A DNA stretch of 15,625 bases from positions 1 to 15,625 of the forward strand of contig CAKNAD010000038.1 in the NCBI GenBank assembly GCA_929200515.1, given 5' to 3'. Below the pieces are notes generated by a model, which ran no database searches, was not told the DNA's origin, and saw only the letters and a list, made by a program, of their open reading frames with translations. The stretch comes from Candidatus Gorgonimonas leptogorgiae. GTDB lineage: Bacteria > Pseudomonadota > Gammaproteobacteria > Pseudomonadales > Endozoicomonadaceae. Positions 1 through 7,813 of this stretch are shown here, in pieces. The position numbers and the translations under genes were made by a program. How positions within the stretch are numbered: position 1 is the first letter of the stretch; each line of letters starts with the position of its first letter.

Positions 1-17
1 AACCTGTTATTAATACC

Positions 18-173
18 ATGTTTGAGATACTACAATTAGCTTTAGAAAAAATAAAAGATGTAAACAAACGCCACAAAAAATTCATTTTAACTTTGATAAA
101 GACCATTACTATATGTCAAGGGAAAACTACTTTTAAAAATATTATACGCCTGTTAGTTGCTATGAATATTTAA
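18..173 (+). pseudogene. Transposase N-terminal remnant
   Basis: A 51-codon frame runs from an ATG at 18 to a TAA at 171; it is also open upstream to the window edge. The product is helical and basic, with a stretch reading KFILTLIKTI followed by a QGKTTFKNI-like segment. By memory this resembles the N-terminal helical region of IS4-like DDE transposases, where a G..nF.N..RY pattern precedes the catalytic core. No catalytic domain follows, because the frame stops after about 50 residues, so it looks like a truncated insertion-sequence gene. No terminal inverted repeats were found. It could also be a small unrelated ORF; the assignment rests on a remembered pattern only. Confidence 0.4.
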
Positions 174-351
174 ACATTCCACTCATCATACTTGCAAGGA
201 TCATTTAAGCAATACGTACACAAACAGCATTACAATTATTTGTGGGGTGAGACAGAGAGATCAAGCTAGATAGTGTAATATGTAATAAAACAAAACTATA
301 TTCATTTTTTAATTCATTCAACTTGATTATTTTTTACCACGAATCATAAAA
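174..351. other. Intergenic stretch without recognisable features
   Basis: Between the transposase-like remnant and the end of purB I see no ORF with a start and ribosome binding site, no tRNA and no clear hairpin followed by a T-run. It probably holds the purB transcript end and more eroded insertion-sequence DNA. Confidence 0.4.
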
Positions 352-1743
352 TTACGCTTTATCAATCAAGGTATTAATATTTTTAGCCTGAGATGCCGCG
401 TACCCTATATAATTATGTGGAGTTAATTTTTTTAGCTCTTGTTTTACTGGCACTGGTAACTCTAGTGTATCAATAAAACCATGTAGTAATTCTTTGGTAA
501 CTTTTGCGTTACCACGTGTTAATTGCTTTAGTTTTTCGTAAGGGTTCTCTATGGCATAACGACGCATTACAGTTTGAATTGCTTCTGCTATTACTTCCCA
601 AGAATTATTTAAATCATAATCTAACTGTTGTTTATTTATTTTTAGCTTGTCTACTCCTTTAACAGTAGAGTTATAAGCTACAATGCTATATCCGAAACTA
701 ACACCAATATTTCGTAACACTGTGGAATCTGTTAAATCTCGCTGCCAGCGTGAAATTGGTAACTTAGTAATAAAGTGCTCAAATAAAGCATTCGCTAATC
801 CTAGGTTACCCTCTGAATTTTCAAAATTTATTGGATTAACTTTATGTGGCATAGTTGATGACCCTACTTCACCAGCAACCACTTTTTGGCTAAAGTAGTT
901 TAAAGAGATGTATCCCCACATATCTCTATTAAAATCAAGTAAAATATTATTGAACCGTTGTATTGTACTGCAAATATTAGCTATATAATCATGTGGTTCA
1001 ATTTGTGTGGTATACGGGTTATAGCTTATTCCTAGATTAGTAATGAACTTTGTAGCTATAGCTATCCAGTCTAATTCTGGGTACGCTATAGAGTGTGCAT
1101 TATAATTACCAACAGCGCCGTTTATTTTACCTAAAATTTTTACTTTTTTTAATTCTTCTAATGGTTGCTGTAACCTGTAGGCAAAATTTGCCATTTCTTT
1201 ACCAACTGTAGTTGGGGATGCTGACTGCCCATGAGTTCTAGAAAGCATAGCAACATCTGCATATTCAACAGACATATTAGTAATTTTAGCTATTAATTGT
1301 TGCATGCTAGGAATTAGTACTTCTGATATACCTTCTTTTAGCATTAAAGCATAAGCAAGGTTGTTTATATCTTCTGATGTACAAGCAAAGTGAATAAACT
1401 CAACCACTTTTGACAACTCTTTGTCGTTTGATATTTTTTCTTTTATGAAATATTCTACTGCTTTTACATCATGTTTTGTTTGTTGCTCTATTTGTTTAAC
1501 TCGACTACAGTCGTTTATATTAAATTCTTCATGAATTTTATTTAAATACTCCTTAGCTGTTGCTGATAATTGTTTTGTCTCTTGTATTCCAGGGTTTTCT
1601 GTTAGTTGTATTATCCATTTGATTTCAACTAAAACTCTATATTTAATTAAACCAAATTCGCTAAATATTTTTTTTAATGGTTTTGTATCTTCGCTGTAGC
1701 GTCCATCAAGTGGAGATAAGCAAGTTAGTAGATCAGCGTTCAT
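352..1743 (-). CDS. purB: Adenylosuccinate lyase
   Basis: PurB catalyses two fumarate-releasing steps in purine synthesis: SAICAR to AICAR, and adenylosuccinate to AMP. It is cytosolic and homotetrameric in its family. The 463-residue product has the lyase signature GSSTMPHKVNP at residues 294-304, and SRTHGQSASPTT around 168-179. His171 and Ser295 fall at the same numbers as the catalytic residues of E. coli PurB (456 aa). I chose the ATG at 1743, giving MNADLLTCLSPLDGRY, which matches the family N-terminus. A TTG at 1779 extends the frame by 12 unconserved residues and lies in the loop of a stem-loop. The Shine-Dalgarno is weak. The gene follows ppa on the same strand after 84 bases and appears intact. 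Confidence 0.97.
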   Translation of the reverse strand: MNADLLTCLSPLDGRYSEDTKPLKKIFSEFGLIKYRVLVEIKWIIQLTENPGIQETKQLSATAKEYLNKIHEEFNINDCSRVKQIEQQTKHDVKAVEYFIKEKISNDKELSKVVEFIHFACTSEDINNLAYALMLKEGISEVLIPSMQQLIAKITNMSVEYADVAMLSRTHGQSASPTTVGKEMANFAYRLQQPLEELKKVKILGKINGAVGNYNAHSIAYPELDWIAIATKFITNLGISYNPYTTQIEPHDYIANICSTIQRFNNILLDFNRDMWGYISLNYFSQKVVAGEVGSSTMPHKVNPINFENSEGNLGLANALFEHFITKLPISRWQRDLTDSTVLRNIGVSFGYSIVAYNSTVKGVDKLKINKQQLDYDLNNSWEVIAEAIQTVMRRYAIENPYEKLKQLTRGNAKVTKELLHGFIDTLELPVPVKQELKKLTPHNYIGYAASQAKNINTLIDKA

Positions 1744-1766
1744 AAATAATCTTAGATCAGTTACGT

Positions 1767-1796
1767 TAACTGCATACAAACAACAGTATGCAGTTA
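1767..1796 (-). promoter_or_regulatory. Strong stem-loop in ppa-purB gap
   Basis: An 11-base perfect inverted repeat (TAACTGCATAC at 1767-1777 against GTATGCAGTTA at 1786-1796) encloses an 8-base loop. It ends 23 bases before the purB ATG and begins about 30 bases after the ppa stop. No T-run follows on either strand, so it is not a canonical Rho-independent terminator. It could be a processing or attenuation hairpin in the ppa-purB transcript, or a DNA operator. It does not resemble the E. coli PurR box. Confidence 0.55.
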
Positions 1797-1827
1797 TACT
1801 TTGAAGGCATAAAAAGTATCGGTTATG

Positions 1828-2355
1828 TTACTTTGTGTAAGCAGCTGCATATTTAGAAATTAAAGCTCGTGCAGTTTCAGCATTTTCCCAGTTTTCTATT
1901 TTTACCCACTTACCTTGCTCTAAATCTTTATAGTTTTCAAAAAAATGCTCTATTTGCTTAATTAGCATTTCAGGTAAATCGCTATATTCTTGAACTGAGT
2001 GGTAATTGCTACAAAGCTTATCTTCAGGTACTGCTATTACTTTTTCATCCTGACCTTTTTCATCTGACATATTTAACATGCCAATAGGACGACAACGAAT
2101 TACAGATCCTGGAACTATTGGATGTGGTGTGATTACCAAGATATCTAAAGGATCTCCATCGTCTGCTAAAGTTTTATTGATAAAACCATAATTAGCCGGG
2201 TAGAACATAGGAGTAGCCATAAAACGATCTACCATTAAAGCATTAAAATCTTTATTTACCTCATACTTTATTGGTGATGAATTAGCTGGTATTTCTATAA
2301 TAGCATAAATATCATTAGGGATATTTTCCCCTGCTGGAATTTCTTTAAAACTCAT
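1828..2355 (-). CDS. ppa: Inorganic pyrophosphatase (family I)
   Basis: This soluble enzyme hydrolyses PPi to phosphate, pulling nucleotide polymerisation and other PPi-releasing reactions forward. The 175-residue product is almost the length of E. coli Ppa (176). The signature DDGDPLDILV supplies metal ligands Asp66, Asp68 and Asp71. Further family active-site positions are visible: Lys30, Glu32, Arg44, Tyr52, Tyr56, Asp98, Asp103 and Lys105, all shifted by one from E. coli numbering. The ATG at 2355 is preceded by AGAGGA with a short spacer, a good ribosome binding site. It sits between dnaE and purB, all on the minus strand, with gaps of about 100 and 84 bases. These may be co-transcribed or separately promoted. 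Confidence 0.97.
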   Translation of the reverse strand: MSFKEIPAGENIPNDIYAIIEIPANSSPIKYEVNKDFNALMVDRFMATPMFYPANYGFINKTLADDGDPLDILVITPHPIVPGSVIRCRPIGMLNMSDEKGQDEKVIAVPEDKLCSNYHSVQEYSDLPEMLIKQIEHFFENYKDLEQGKWVKIENWENAETARALISKYAAAYTK

Positions 2356-2428
2356 ATTATCCTCTTTAATTAAATATTAAAAATTTTACTGTATAAATTT
2401 ATAATTTAACACTTGTAACTTCATGTTT

Positions 2429-2453
2429 TTATAAAAACAATAGTTTTTTATAA
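2429..2453. repeat. A/T-only stem-loop after dnaE
   Basis: A 9-base perfect inverted repeat (TTATAAAAA at 2429-2437, TTTTTATAA at 2445-2453) lies four bases beyond the dnaE stop codon, overlapping a 16-base palindrome at 2424-2439. The stem contains only A-T pairs and no T-run follows in the direction of dnaE transcription, so it is at best a weak terminator or an mRNA 3'-end structure. Confidence 0.3.
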
Positions 2454-2456
2454 GTA

Positions 2457-5400
2457 TTACGTCTTTAAATATATTACACTAATCTGATCTTCTGGTAATA
2501 TATTTTTAGTTGCTTTAAGGTAATCATCTGTAGGATTAACTTGATACCCTTGTCCTAACTTCCATACTCCTGATATTTTACCTTTAGTGATTTTAATGTC
2601 TACTGGCATACTACCAGGATTTTCAGTAAAAACATCTAGCAAAAGCTCTGTTGTTTTTGAGTTTATTTGATCGTGTTTAATATGCAGTTTAATCTTTTTA
2701 GCAAATCTTATCCGTGCGGCAGCTATATCTAAAATAGCATAAACTCTAACTCTAAGCGAACCAGCATATTCATCGTAATAAACCTCACCCTCTACAAGTA
2801 TTATTTTATCTTTTTCTATAAAATGTTCATACTCCGCAAGTATTTTAGAAAACAACGTTATTTCTATTTCTCCTGCTTTATCGCTTATGGTTACATTAGC
2901 AAACTTTTCATTGCTTTTATTACGACCAATTCTGATATTAGTGATTATACCAGCAACAAATTGTGATTGCTTTTTTCTAGGCTCTAATTTATTGATTTTA
3001 TTACTAGTAAAATTATTTAGTTCTGATTGATAACTATCTATAGGGTGACCACTAAAAAAAACTCCAAGATAACTTTTTTCTTTAGTTAATAGGTATAGCA
3101 TATCTAAAGGTTTTACATTGTTGCAATCTTGTAACAAGCTATTTTTAAAGTTGTCTGATTGTTGCAAACCGCCAAATAAATCCATGGTACCCGCTTTACT
3201 ATTTTGCTCTTCTTGTATTGAAGCCTTAAGAGCTTGGGGCATGTTAGTTTCTAGTATTGCTCTAGCTAATGCCGGATCATGCTGCTGTTGCTCTACAAGT
3301 ACATCTAAAGCTCCAGAAAAAATTAATGCCTCCATCGATCTTTTGTTTATAGAGCTACCAACTCGAAAACAGAAGTCACAAAGATCCTTAAAATAACCAT
3401 TAGCATTTCTTTCATTAATAACAGCTTCTATGGCGGCCTCTCCAAAACCTTTTATAGCACCAAGACCAAAAGTAATTTCATCATCTTTACAAGCAAAAAA
3501 ATGATAATTACTTGTATTAATATTAGGAAGCTCTAGCTTTATTTTCATATTATGAATGGTTTTAACTAAAGAAACTACTTTGTCGGTGTTTTGCATATCA
3601 GAACTAATAACTGCAGCCATAAATTCAGCTGGGTAATGCGTTTTTAACCACAAAGTTTGATAGGAGATTAACCCATAAGCAGCTGAGTGAGACTTGTTAA
3701 AGCCGTATCCAGCGAATTTTTCTACTAAGTCAAAGATCTTCATAGCTAGTTCTGGATCTACTCCCTGTTTACTAGCTCCTTCACGAAACACCTCTCTTTG
3801 TTTTGCCATTTCCTCGGGTTTTTTCTTACCCATAGCACGCCTGAGCATATCAGCACCACCTAGAGTATAGCCCGCTAAAACCTGAGCAATTTGCATCACT
3901 TGCTCTTGATAGAGAATAATACCATAAGTAGGTTCTAAAATAGGTTTTAATAACTCATGCTGGTACTGCGGATCAGGATAAGAAACCACCTCGCGTTTAT
4001 GTTTTCGATTAATAAAGTTTTCTACCATTCCCGATTGTAATGGTCCTGGTCTAAATAGAGCAACAAGTGCGATTATATCTTCTAAAGAATCAGGTAGTAG
4101 TTTTTTGATTAAATCTTTCATCCCCGAAGATTCAAGCTGGAAAGCTCCAGTGGTTTCACCTTTTTTTAGCTCAGCGAACACCCTGCTATCATCTAGATCA
4201 ATTTTATTAATATCAACAAACGGAAGATTTTCTGTTGCTTTTTTCTTGTTGATAGCGTTAATAGCCCAATCTATAATAGTTAAGGTACGCAATCCAAGAA
4301 AGTCAAATTTTACTAATCCAACAGATTCAACATCGTTTTTATCAAATTGAGTTACCAAACCTTGTCCGTTTTCATCACAATACAAAGGAGAAAAATCTGT
4401 TATTTTGTTAGGAGCAATTACTACTCCACCGGCATGCTTACCAAAATTACGTGCTTGACCTTCAAGCTTTAAAGACATTTGCCAAATTTCACTTGCTTCG
4501 TCGTCTGTTTCTAAAAACTCACGTAGACCTTCTTCTTGTTCATGAGCTTTAGTTAAAGTCATACCTATATCTGCTGGGATCATTTTGGATATTCTATCAC
4601 CCAACGAATAAGACTTTCCTTGAACCCTTGCTATATCTCTAACAACAGCCTTTGCTGCCATGGTACCAAAGGTGATTATTTGAGATACCGCCTCTCTACC
4701 ATATTTTTTAGCTACATAATCGATTACTAAATCACGTTTATCCATGCAAAAATCGATATCAAAATCGGGCATCGATACCCTTTCTGGGTTTAGAAACCTC
4801 TCAAATAGGAGATCATATTTTAATGGATCTAAGTCGGTTATATATAAACAGTAAGCAACAAGCGATCCCGCACCTGAACCACGACCTGGGCCTACAGGAA
4901 TATTATTTTTTTTAGCCCAACCAATAAAATCCATAACAATAAGGAAATAACCCTGAAACCCCATTTGGATAATTACATTTAGTTCGAAATCTAACCGCTT
5001 GCGGTAATCTTCTTCTGAATTTTTATCGTTATTAATAACAGAAGCTAGTCTAGAGCTAAGGCCATCGTGAGATGTTTTACGAAAAAACGAGTCTATGGTT
5101 TCGTTTTGAGGTATTGGATATTCGGGTAATACATTTTTACCCAACTCAATATTTACAGTACATCGGCGTGCTATTTCTAAAGTATTTTCTATAGCTTCTG
5201 GAATATCGGCAAATAGTTGTTGCATTTGGGTTGTAGATTTAAAATACTGCTCTTCAGAAAACAACTGTTCCCGCCTGCTATCATTTAAAATAAAGCCACC
5301 ATGTATACAAGACTTTGCTTCATGAGGTATAAAATCATCGCAATCAATAAACATTACATTGTTAGTAGCTACTACAGGACAATTATGAGATTCTGCTAAA

Positions 5401-5951
5401 TTCAAGGCGACTGCAATATATTGCTCTTCAAAATTTTTGCCTAAGCGTTGTAACTCGAGATAAAATCTATCTGGAAATAAGATCATCCATTGCCGCAATA
5501 ACTGGTTTGCAAGATTATAATTATTAGAAATAATTGCTTCGCCAATATCACTATCAACCCCTCCAGACAGCATAATTAAACCATCTGATAACTCATGAAA
5601 CCAAGACTGATCTACTATAGGATGTCCATCTTTCTGATTTTTTACATATGCACGCGAAATTAATTCGATTAAATTTTTATAACCGGTATTATTTATACAT
5701 AATAAGACTATAGAGTATTGTTTACCTGTAGCACTATGCAAGAATACTTCTGCACCACATATTGGCTTTATACCTGATTTTATTGCTTTAGTATAAAACT
5801 TTATCAGCACACATAAATTTGATAAATCTGTTATAGCAACAGCTGGGTGTTGTTGTTTCTTACATTGCTCAACTAGCTTGTCAACAGTTACCATCCCACA
5901 AGATAACGAAAACTCAGAATGTAATCTTAGATGAATAAACTTATCCGACAT
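2457..5951 (-). CDS. dnaE: DNA polymerase III alpha subunit
   Basis: DnaE is the replicative polymerase catalytic subunit; it works with a DnaQ-type proofreading exonuclease and the beta clamp. The 1164-residue product matches E. coli DnaE (1160). An N-terminal PHP domain starts FIHLRLHS, with Arg where metal-binding PHP domains have a second His, as in other gammaproteobacteria. The catalytic motif MPDFDIDF is at 394-401 (Asp396, Asp398), and KFDFLGL supplies Asp550; these equal E. coli Asp401, Asp403 and Asp555 minus five. A likely clamp-binding motif, TMDLF, lies near 922-926, followed by an OB fold (FVAGIITNIRIG...). I prefer the ATG at 5951, giving MSDKFIHLRL, to a GTG at 5960. The gene is intact, but a decayed fragment of its 5' part occurs at 7409-7556. 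Confidence 0.98.
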   Translation of the reverse strand: MSDKFIHLRLHSEFSLSCGMVTVDKLVEQCKKQQHPAVAITDLSNLCVLIKFYTKAIKSGIKPICGAEVFLHSATGKQYSIVLLCINNTGYKNLIELISRAYVKNQKDGHPIVDQSWFHELSDGLIMLSGGVDSDIGEAIISNNYNLANQLLRQWMILFPDRFYLELQRLGKNFEEQYIAVALNLAESHNCPVVATNNVMFIDCDDFIPHEAKSCIHGGFILNDSRREQLFSEEQYFKSTTQMQQLFADIPEAIENTLEIARRCTVNIELGKNVLPEYPIPQNETIDSFFRKTSHDGLSSRLASVINNDKNSEEDYRKRLDFELNVIIQMGFQGYFLIVMDFIGWAKKNNIPVGPGRGSGAGSLVAYCLYITDLDPLKYDLLFERFLNPERVSMPDFDIDFCMDKRDLVIDYVAKKYGREAVSQIITFGTMAAKAVVRDIARVQGKSYSLGDRISKMIPADIGMTLTKAHEQEEGLREFLETDDEASEIWQMSLKLEGQARNFGKHAGGVVIAPNKITDFSPLYCDENGQGLVTQFDKNDVESVGLVKFDFLGLRTLTIIDWAINAINKKKATENLPFVDINKIDLDDSRVFAELKKGETTGAFQLESSGMKDLIKKLLPDSLEDIIALVALFRPGPLQSGMVENFINRKHKREVVSYPDPQYQHELLKPILEPTYGIILYQEQVMQIAQVLAGYTLGGADMLRRAMGKKKPEEMAKQREVFREGASKQGVDPELAMKIFDLVEKFAGYGFNKSHSAAYGLISYQTLWLKTHYPAEFMAAVISSDMQNTDKVVSLVKTIHNMKIKLELPNINTSNYHFFACKDDEITFGLGAIKGFGEAAIEAVINERNANGYFKDLCDFCFRVGSSINKRSMEALIFSGALDVLVEQQQHDPALARAILETNMPQALKASIQEEQNSKAGTMDLFGGLQQSDNFKNSLLQDCNNVKPLDMLYLLTKEKSYLGVFFSGHPIDSYQSELNNFTSNKINKLEPRKKQSQFVAGIITNIRIGRNKSNEKFANVTISDKAGEIEITLFSKILAEYEHFIEKDKIILVEGEVYYDEYAGSLRVRVYAILDIAAARIRFAKKIKLHIKHDQINSKTTELLLDVFTENPGSMPVDIKITKGKISGVWKLGQGYQVNPTDDYLKATKNILPEDQISVIYLKT

Positions 5952-6012
5952 ATTTAGCACTCATAGTAAATCAGTTCCATAAAATTAATGAATAATACCA
6001 TAATTTAGGAAA

Positions 6013-6041
6013 TTTACTAACCAAAGTTAAGCACTTAAAAT
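6013..6041 (+). promoter_or_regulatory. Candidate sigma70 promoter, methyltransferase copy 1
   Basis: TTTACT (6013-6018) and TAAAAT (6036-6041) are separated by 17 bases and match the -35 and -10 consensus at 4/6 and 5/6. The same hexamers and spacing recur upstream of the second methyltransferase gene inside a block that is otherwise diverged, which supports function. The predicted 5' leader to the ATG at 6174 is about 125 bases. Confidence 0.4.
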
Positions 6042-6173
6042 AATTTCCGAAAAACACAAACTGAACCATGTAAAAACATAAATATATCAAGTGACAACGG
6101 CTGGGAGTTTAACTCAAAAAAACAAGTGTTTGCCCATATAAAAAATAAAACAAGCCATAAGGAAGCATATAAA

Positions 6174-7115
6174 ATGATTTCAAACAATCGTGAGAACATA
6201 GAGACACAGATAGATGATATAACTAAAAGAATAAATGAATATAAAGAACCTTTACCTTCTAAAAAATATATTAGTACAATTGATGATGTTTTATTATTAG
6301 ATACAACAAAGATTGAAAACAGGACTGTTTACGATTTAGCAAATGCTTTAAACAAAGGAAGTAGTAATTTTTCCTACAACTCCGGAAAAGTAGTTAATGA
6401 TAAAATATCTGAACAAGAACTACTACAGAGAAAAAACCTTGAACTTTTGGTCGCCTCAAAAATTCCTGACTCTTGGGGAGAACTGTTTATTAACTATACC
6501 ATTGACATAACAGATAGTGAGGGAAACACATATAAGACGTATAGCAAGGTACTTCAGGAAAAATTTAGAATGTATGGGTTAGTAGATAACACACTAGCAT
6601 CAAAAATTGCTACTGAATTAAAGCAGCGTGGAGTAAAAACCTGCCTTGAAGTTGGTGGTGGTTACGGGTGGTTATCTCTAGCTTTATCAAAGTATTTTAA
6701 AGTGACTTGTACAGACCAAAATCCACAAAAGCGAGACTTTGAGGTTTCAGCTACTATGTCAGGCTTCCCAGTAGAAAAAATAGATGCTGCTTTTGCAGCT
6801 AAAGTCTATGGACCATATTATGATGCTATTGTAGTTAGTTGGCCTCATTATGAAGACAATTGGGTTGAAAACTTAGAACATGGTAAAATCATAGTTTATA
6901 TTGGAGAATCTCCTTTTGATGGTCAGAAGGCAGGTATTGATTTTTTTAAATACTTCAATATGGAAAAATATATTCCTGTCCCTGAAAACGACCTCTGCAA
7001 CGCCTGTATTATAGGAACTAAAACCGATGTTCCAACTGAGCAATTCGATATGGAGACACTTTATACAAAACCTGATGTTCATAAAAAACTTAATCTTCCA
7101 AGAAATTGGCCATAA
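6174..7115 (+). CDS. SAM-dependent methyltransferase-like protein, copy 1
   Basis: The 313-residue product has a class I SAM-binding fold in its C-terminal half. Motif I is CLEVGGGYGW at 157-166 (Glu159 plus a glycine loop), the acidic post-II residue is probably Asp181 in CTDQNP, and a motif-IV-like segment DAIVVSWPHYED has Trp223. An IIVYIGES strand follows. By memory, the WPxY...VYxGE pattern resembles an uncharacterised methyltransferase-like family; the substrate is unknown. Residues 1-130 match no domain I know. No signal peptide or membrane segment is visible. I chose the ATG at 6174 because AAGGAAG lies 8 bases upstream and copy 2 starts at the equivalent MISNN; the frame extends upstream to a GTG at 6126 without support. 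Codons from residue 130 onward are almost identical to copy 2 at 7814-8758. Confidence 0.75.
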   Translation: MISNNRENIETQIDDITKRINEYKEPLPSKKYISTIDDVLLLDTTKIENRTVYDLANALNKGSSNFSYNSGKVVNDKISEQELLQRKNLELLVASKIPDSWGELFINYTIDITDSEGNTYKTYSKVLQEKFRMYGLVDNTLASKIATELKQRGVKTCLEVGGGYGWLSLALSKYFKVTCTDQNPQKRDFEVSATMSGFPVEKIDAAFAAKVYGPYYDAIVVSWPHYEDNWVENLEHGKIIVYIGESPFDGQKAGIDFFKYFNMEKYIPVPENDLCNACIIGTKTDVPTEQFDMETLYTKPDVHKKLNLPRNWP

Positions 7116-7338
7116 ATTTATTATAATATATACACGCGGTAGCTGGAAATGCGAGTTTTCATCAAGTGATTATAAGTTTTTAGCCAAGATAGTGTTTCAC
7201 TGGTTTAGCGTCGACTAAATCAAGAAATACTAATGCAGGATAAAAGCTTATATCTAATTATTATTAGTTTTTAGCAAAAGATTTTAGTTTTTCATCAGAT
7301 TTTTTGCTTATAATATCATATTTATCCTGTGGCAACCC
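6560..7338. repeat. Near-identical direct repeat, copy A
   Basis: This 779-base segment matches 8203-8981 with a single difference (C at 6598, T at 8241; Ala142 versus Val143). It covers the C-terminal 60% of the methyltransferase gene, 148 bases of downstream DNA and the last 75 bases of the minus-strand 151-residue gene or its remnant. Both flanks diverge abruptly, as expected for a gene-conversion tract within an older tandem duplication. Confidence 0.95.
7125..7210. repeat. Dispersed repeat, copy A
   Basis: This stretch downstream of methyltransferase copy 1 is repeated exactly at 8768-8853 as part of the tandem duplication. It recurs, diverged, at 15297-15385 after the large helical-repeat gene. 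The shared core is GATTATAAGTTTTTAGC, with matching flanks. No conserved reading frame is evident between the diverged copies. Confidence 0.55.
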
Positions 7339-7408
7339 GCTAAACAAATACTTACTTCACGAGTGGCATCTTTTAATTCTTCTATGTTTGTATTTGCAGT
7401 TGCTTTCC
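7264..7408 (-). pseudogene. 3' remnant of the 151-residue lysine-rich gene
   Basis: The minus-strand stop at 7264 and the next 75 bases equal the end of the intact gene at 8907-9362. Beyond 7338 the match continues in weaker form (TACTTCACG, then CTTTTAATTC and related words) with a deletion of about 10 bases, and stops near 7405. There the sequence switches to dnaE-like DNA. The upstream two thirds of the gene, including its start, are missing, so this is a dead 3' fragment left by the duplication. Confidence 0.7.
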
Positions 7409-7556
7409 TCTAAATTTTTATTACTATCTATACCACGAGCCAACCTAGAGCTAAAACCAATATAAGATATTTTGCGCAAACGAATCTATGATTTAGTTTT
7501 TAGCTATTGGATATTCGGGTAATATATTTTTACCTAACTCAATATCTACAGCACAC
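7409..7556 (-). pseudogene. Decayed fragment of dnaE 5' region
   Basis: The segment aligns with dnaE positions 5014-5163 at roughly 75-80% identity by eye. Shared words include CTAGAGCTAA, ATTGGATATTCGGGTAAT and AACTCAATAT. A 2-base deletion shifts the frame between 7445 and 7486. The match then jumps to the dnaE upstream region (5998 onward), so about 835 bases holding the dnaE start and PHP region have been lost. It cannot encode protein. It is a relic of a second partial dnaE created when the dnaE-methyltransferase segment was duplicated. Confidence 0.8.
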
Positions 7557-7560
7557 AATC

Positions 7561-7648
7561 CCATAATTCAGGAGGTTTACTAACCCAAGTTACGCACTTA
7601 AAATAATTTCTACAAAATATAAACTGAACTATTAAAAAATATAAATAT
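7561..7648 (+). promoter_or_regulatory. Duplicated promoter block, methyltransferase copy 2
   Basis: These 88 bases match 5998-6085 without gaps at about 84% (74/88 counted by eye). The candidate promoter hexamers TTTACT (7576-7581) and TAAAAT (7599-7604) keep a 17-base spacer in both copies. The predicted leader to the ATG at 7814 is about 200 bases, longer than in copy 1 because some 100 bases of unrelated AT-rich DNA follow the block. Within 7649-7813 I see only short words shared with the copy 1 leader and a weak ribosome binding site. Confidence 0.45.
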
Positions 7649-7813
7649 CTATATTATAGAGTTAAAAATAGGGCTTAGTTTTACAAAAACTATAATATAA
7701 ATTGTAAGCTAAAAAGCGTATCTTGAATACAAGCTATCAAGTTACTAGCTACTAGGCTAAATTTAACTAAAATAAACAAGTATAAACCTTAAAAGAACTA
7801 CAGTGCATATAAA

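Noticed and set aside
1744..1779. TTG start adding 12 residues to PurB
   Set aside because: The extra residues are unlike the family N-terminus, the TTG sits in the loop of the stem-loop, and the ATG at 1743 matches the usual PurB start.
1767..1796. Rho-independent terminator or PurR operator
   Set aside because: No T-run follows on either strand, and the arms do not resemble the known PurR box.
3118..4350. Short open frames antisense to dnaE
   Set aside because: They lie opposite conserved dnaE codons, have no good start context and give no recognisable product.
6126..6173. Upstream GTG start extending methyltransferase copy 1 by 16 residues
   Set aside because: No ribosome binding site, and the second copy has no equivalent extension. 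The ATG at 6174 has AAGGAAG upstream and aligns with the copy 2 start.
6873..7218. Short frames overlapping the methyltransferase 3' end, repeated at 8516-8861
   Set aside because: They are duplicated only because the DNA is duplicated. The plus-strand one is not conserved as a frame in the diverged repeat copy at 15297-15385.
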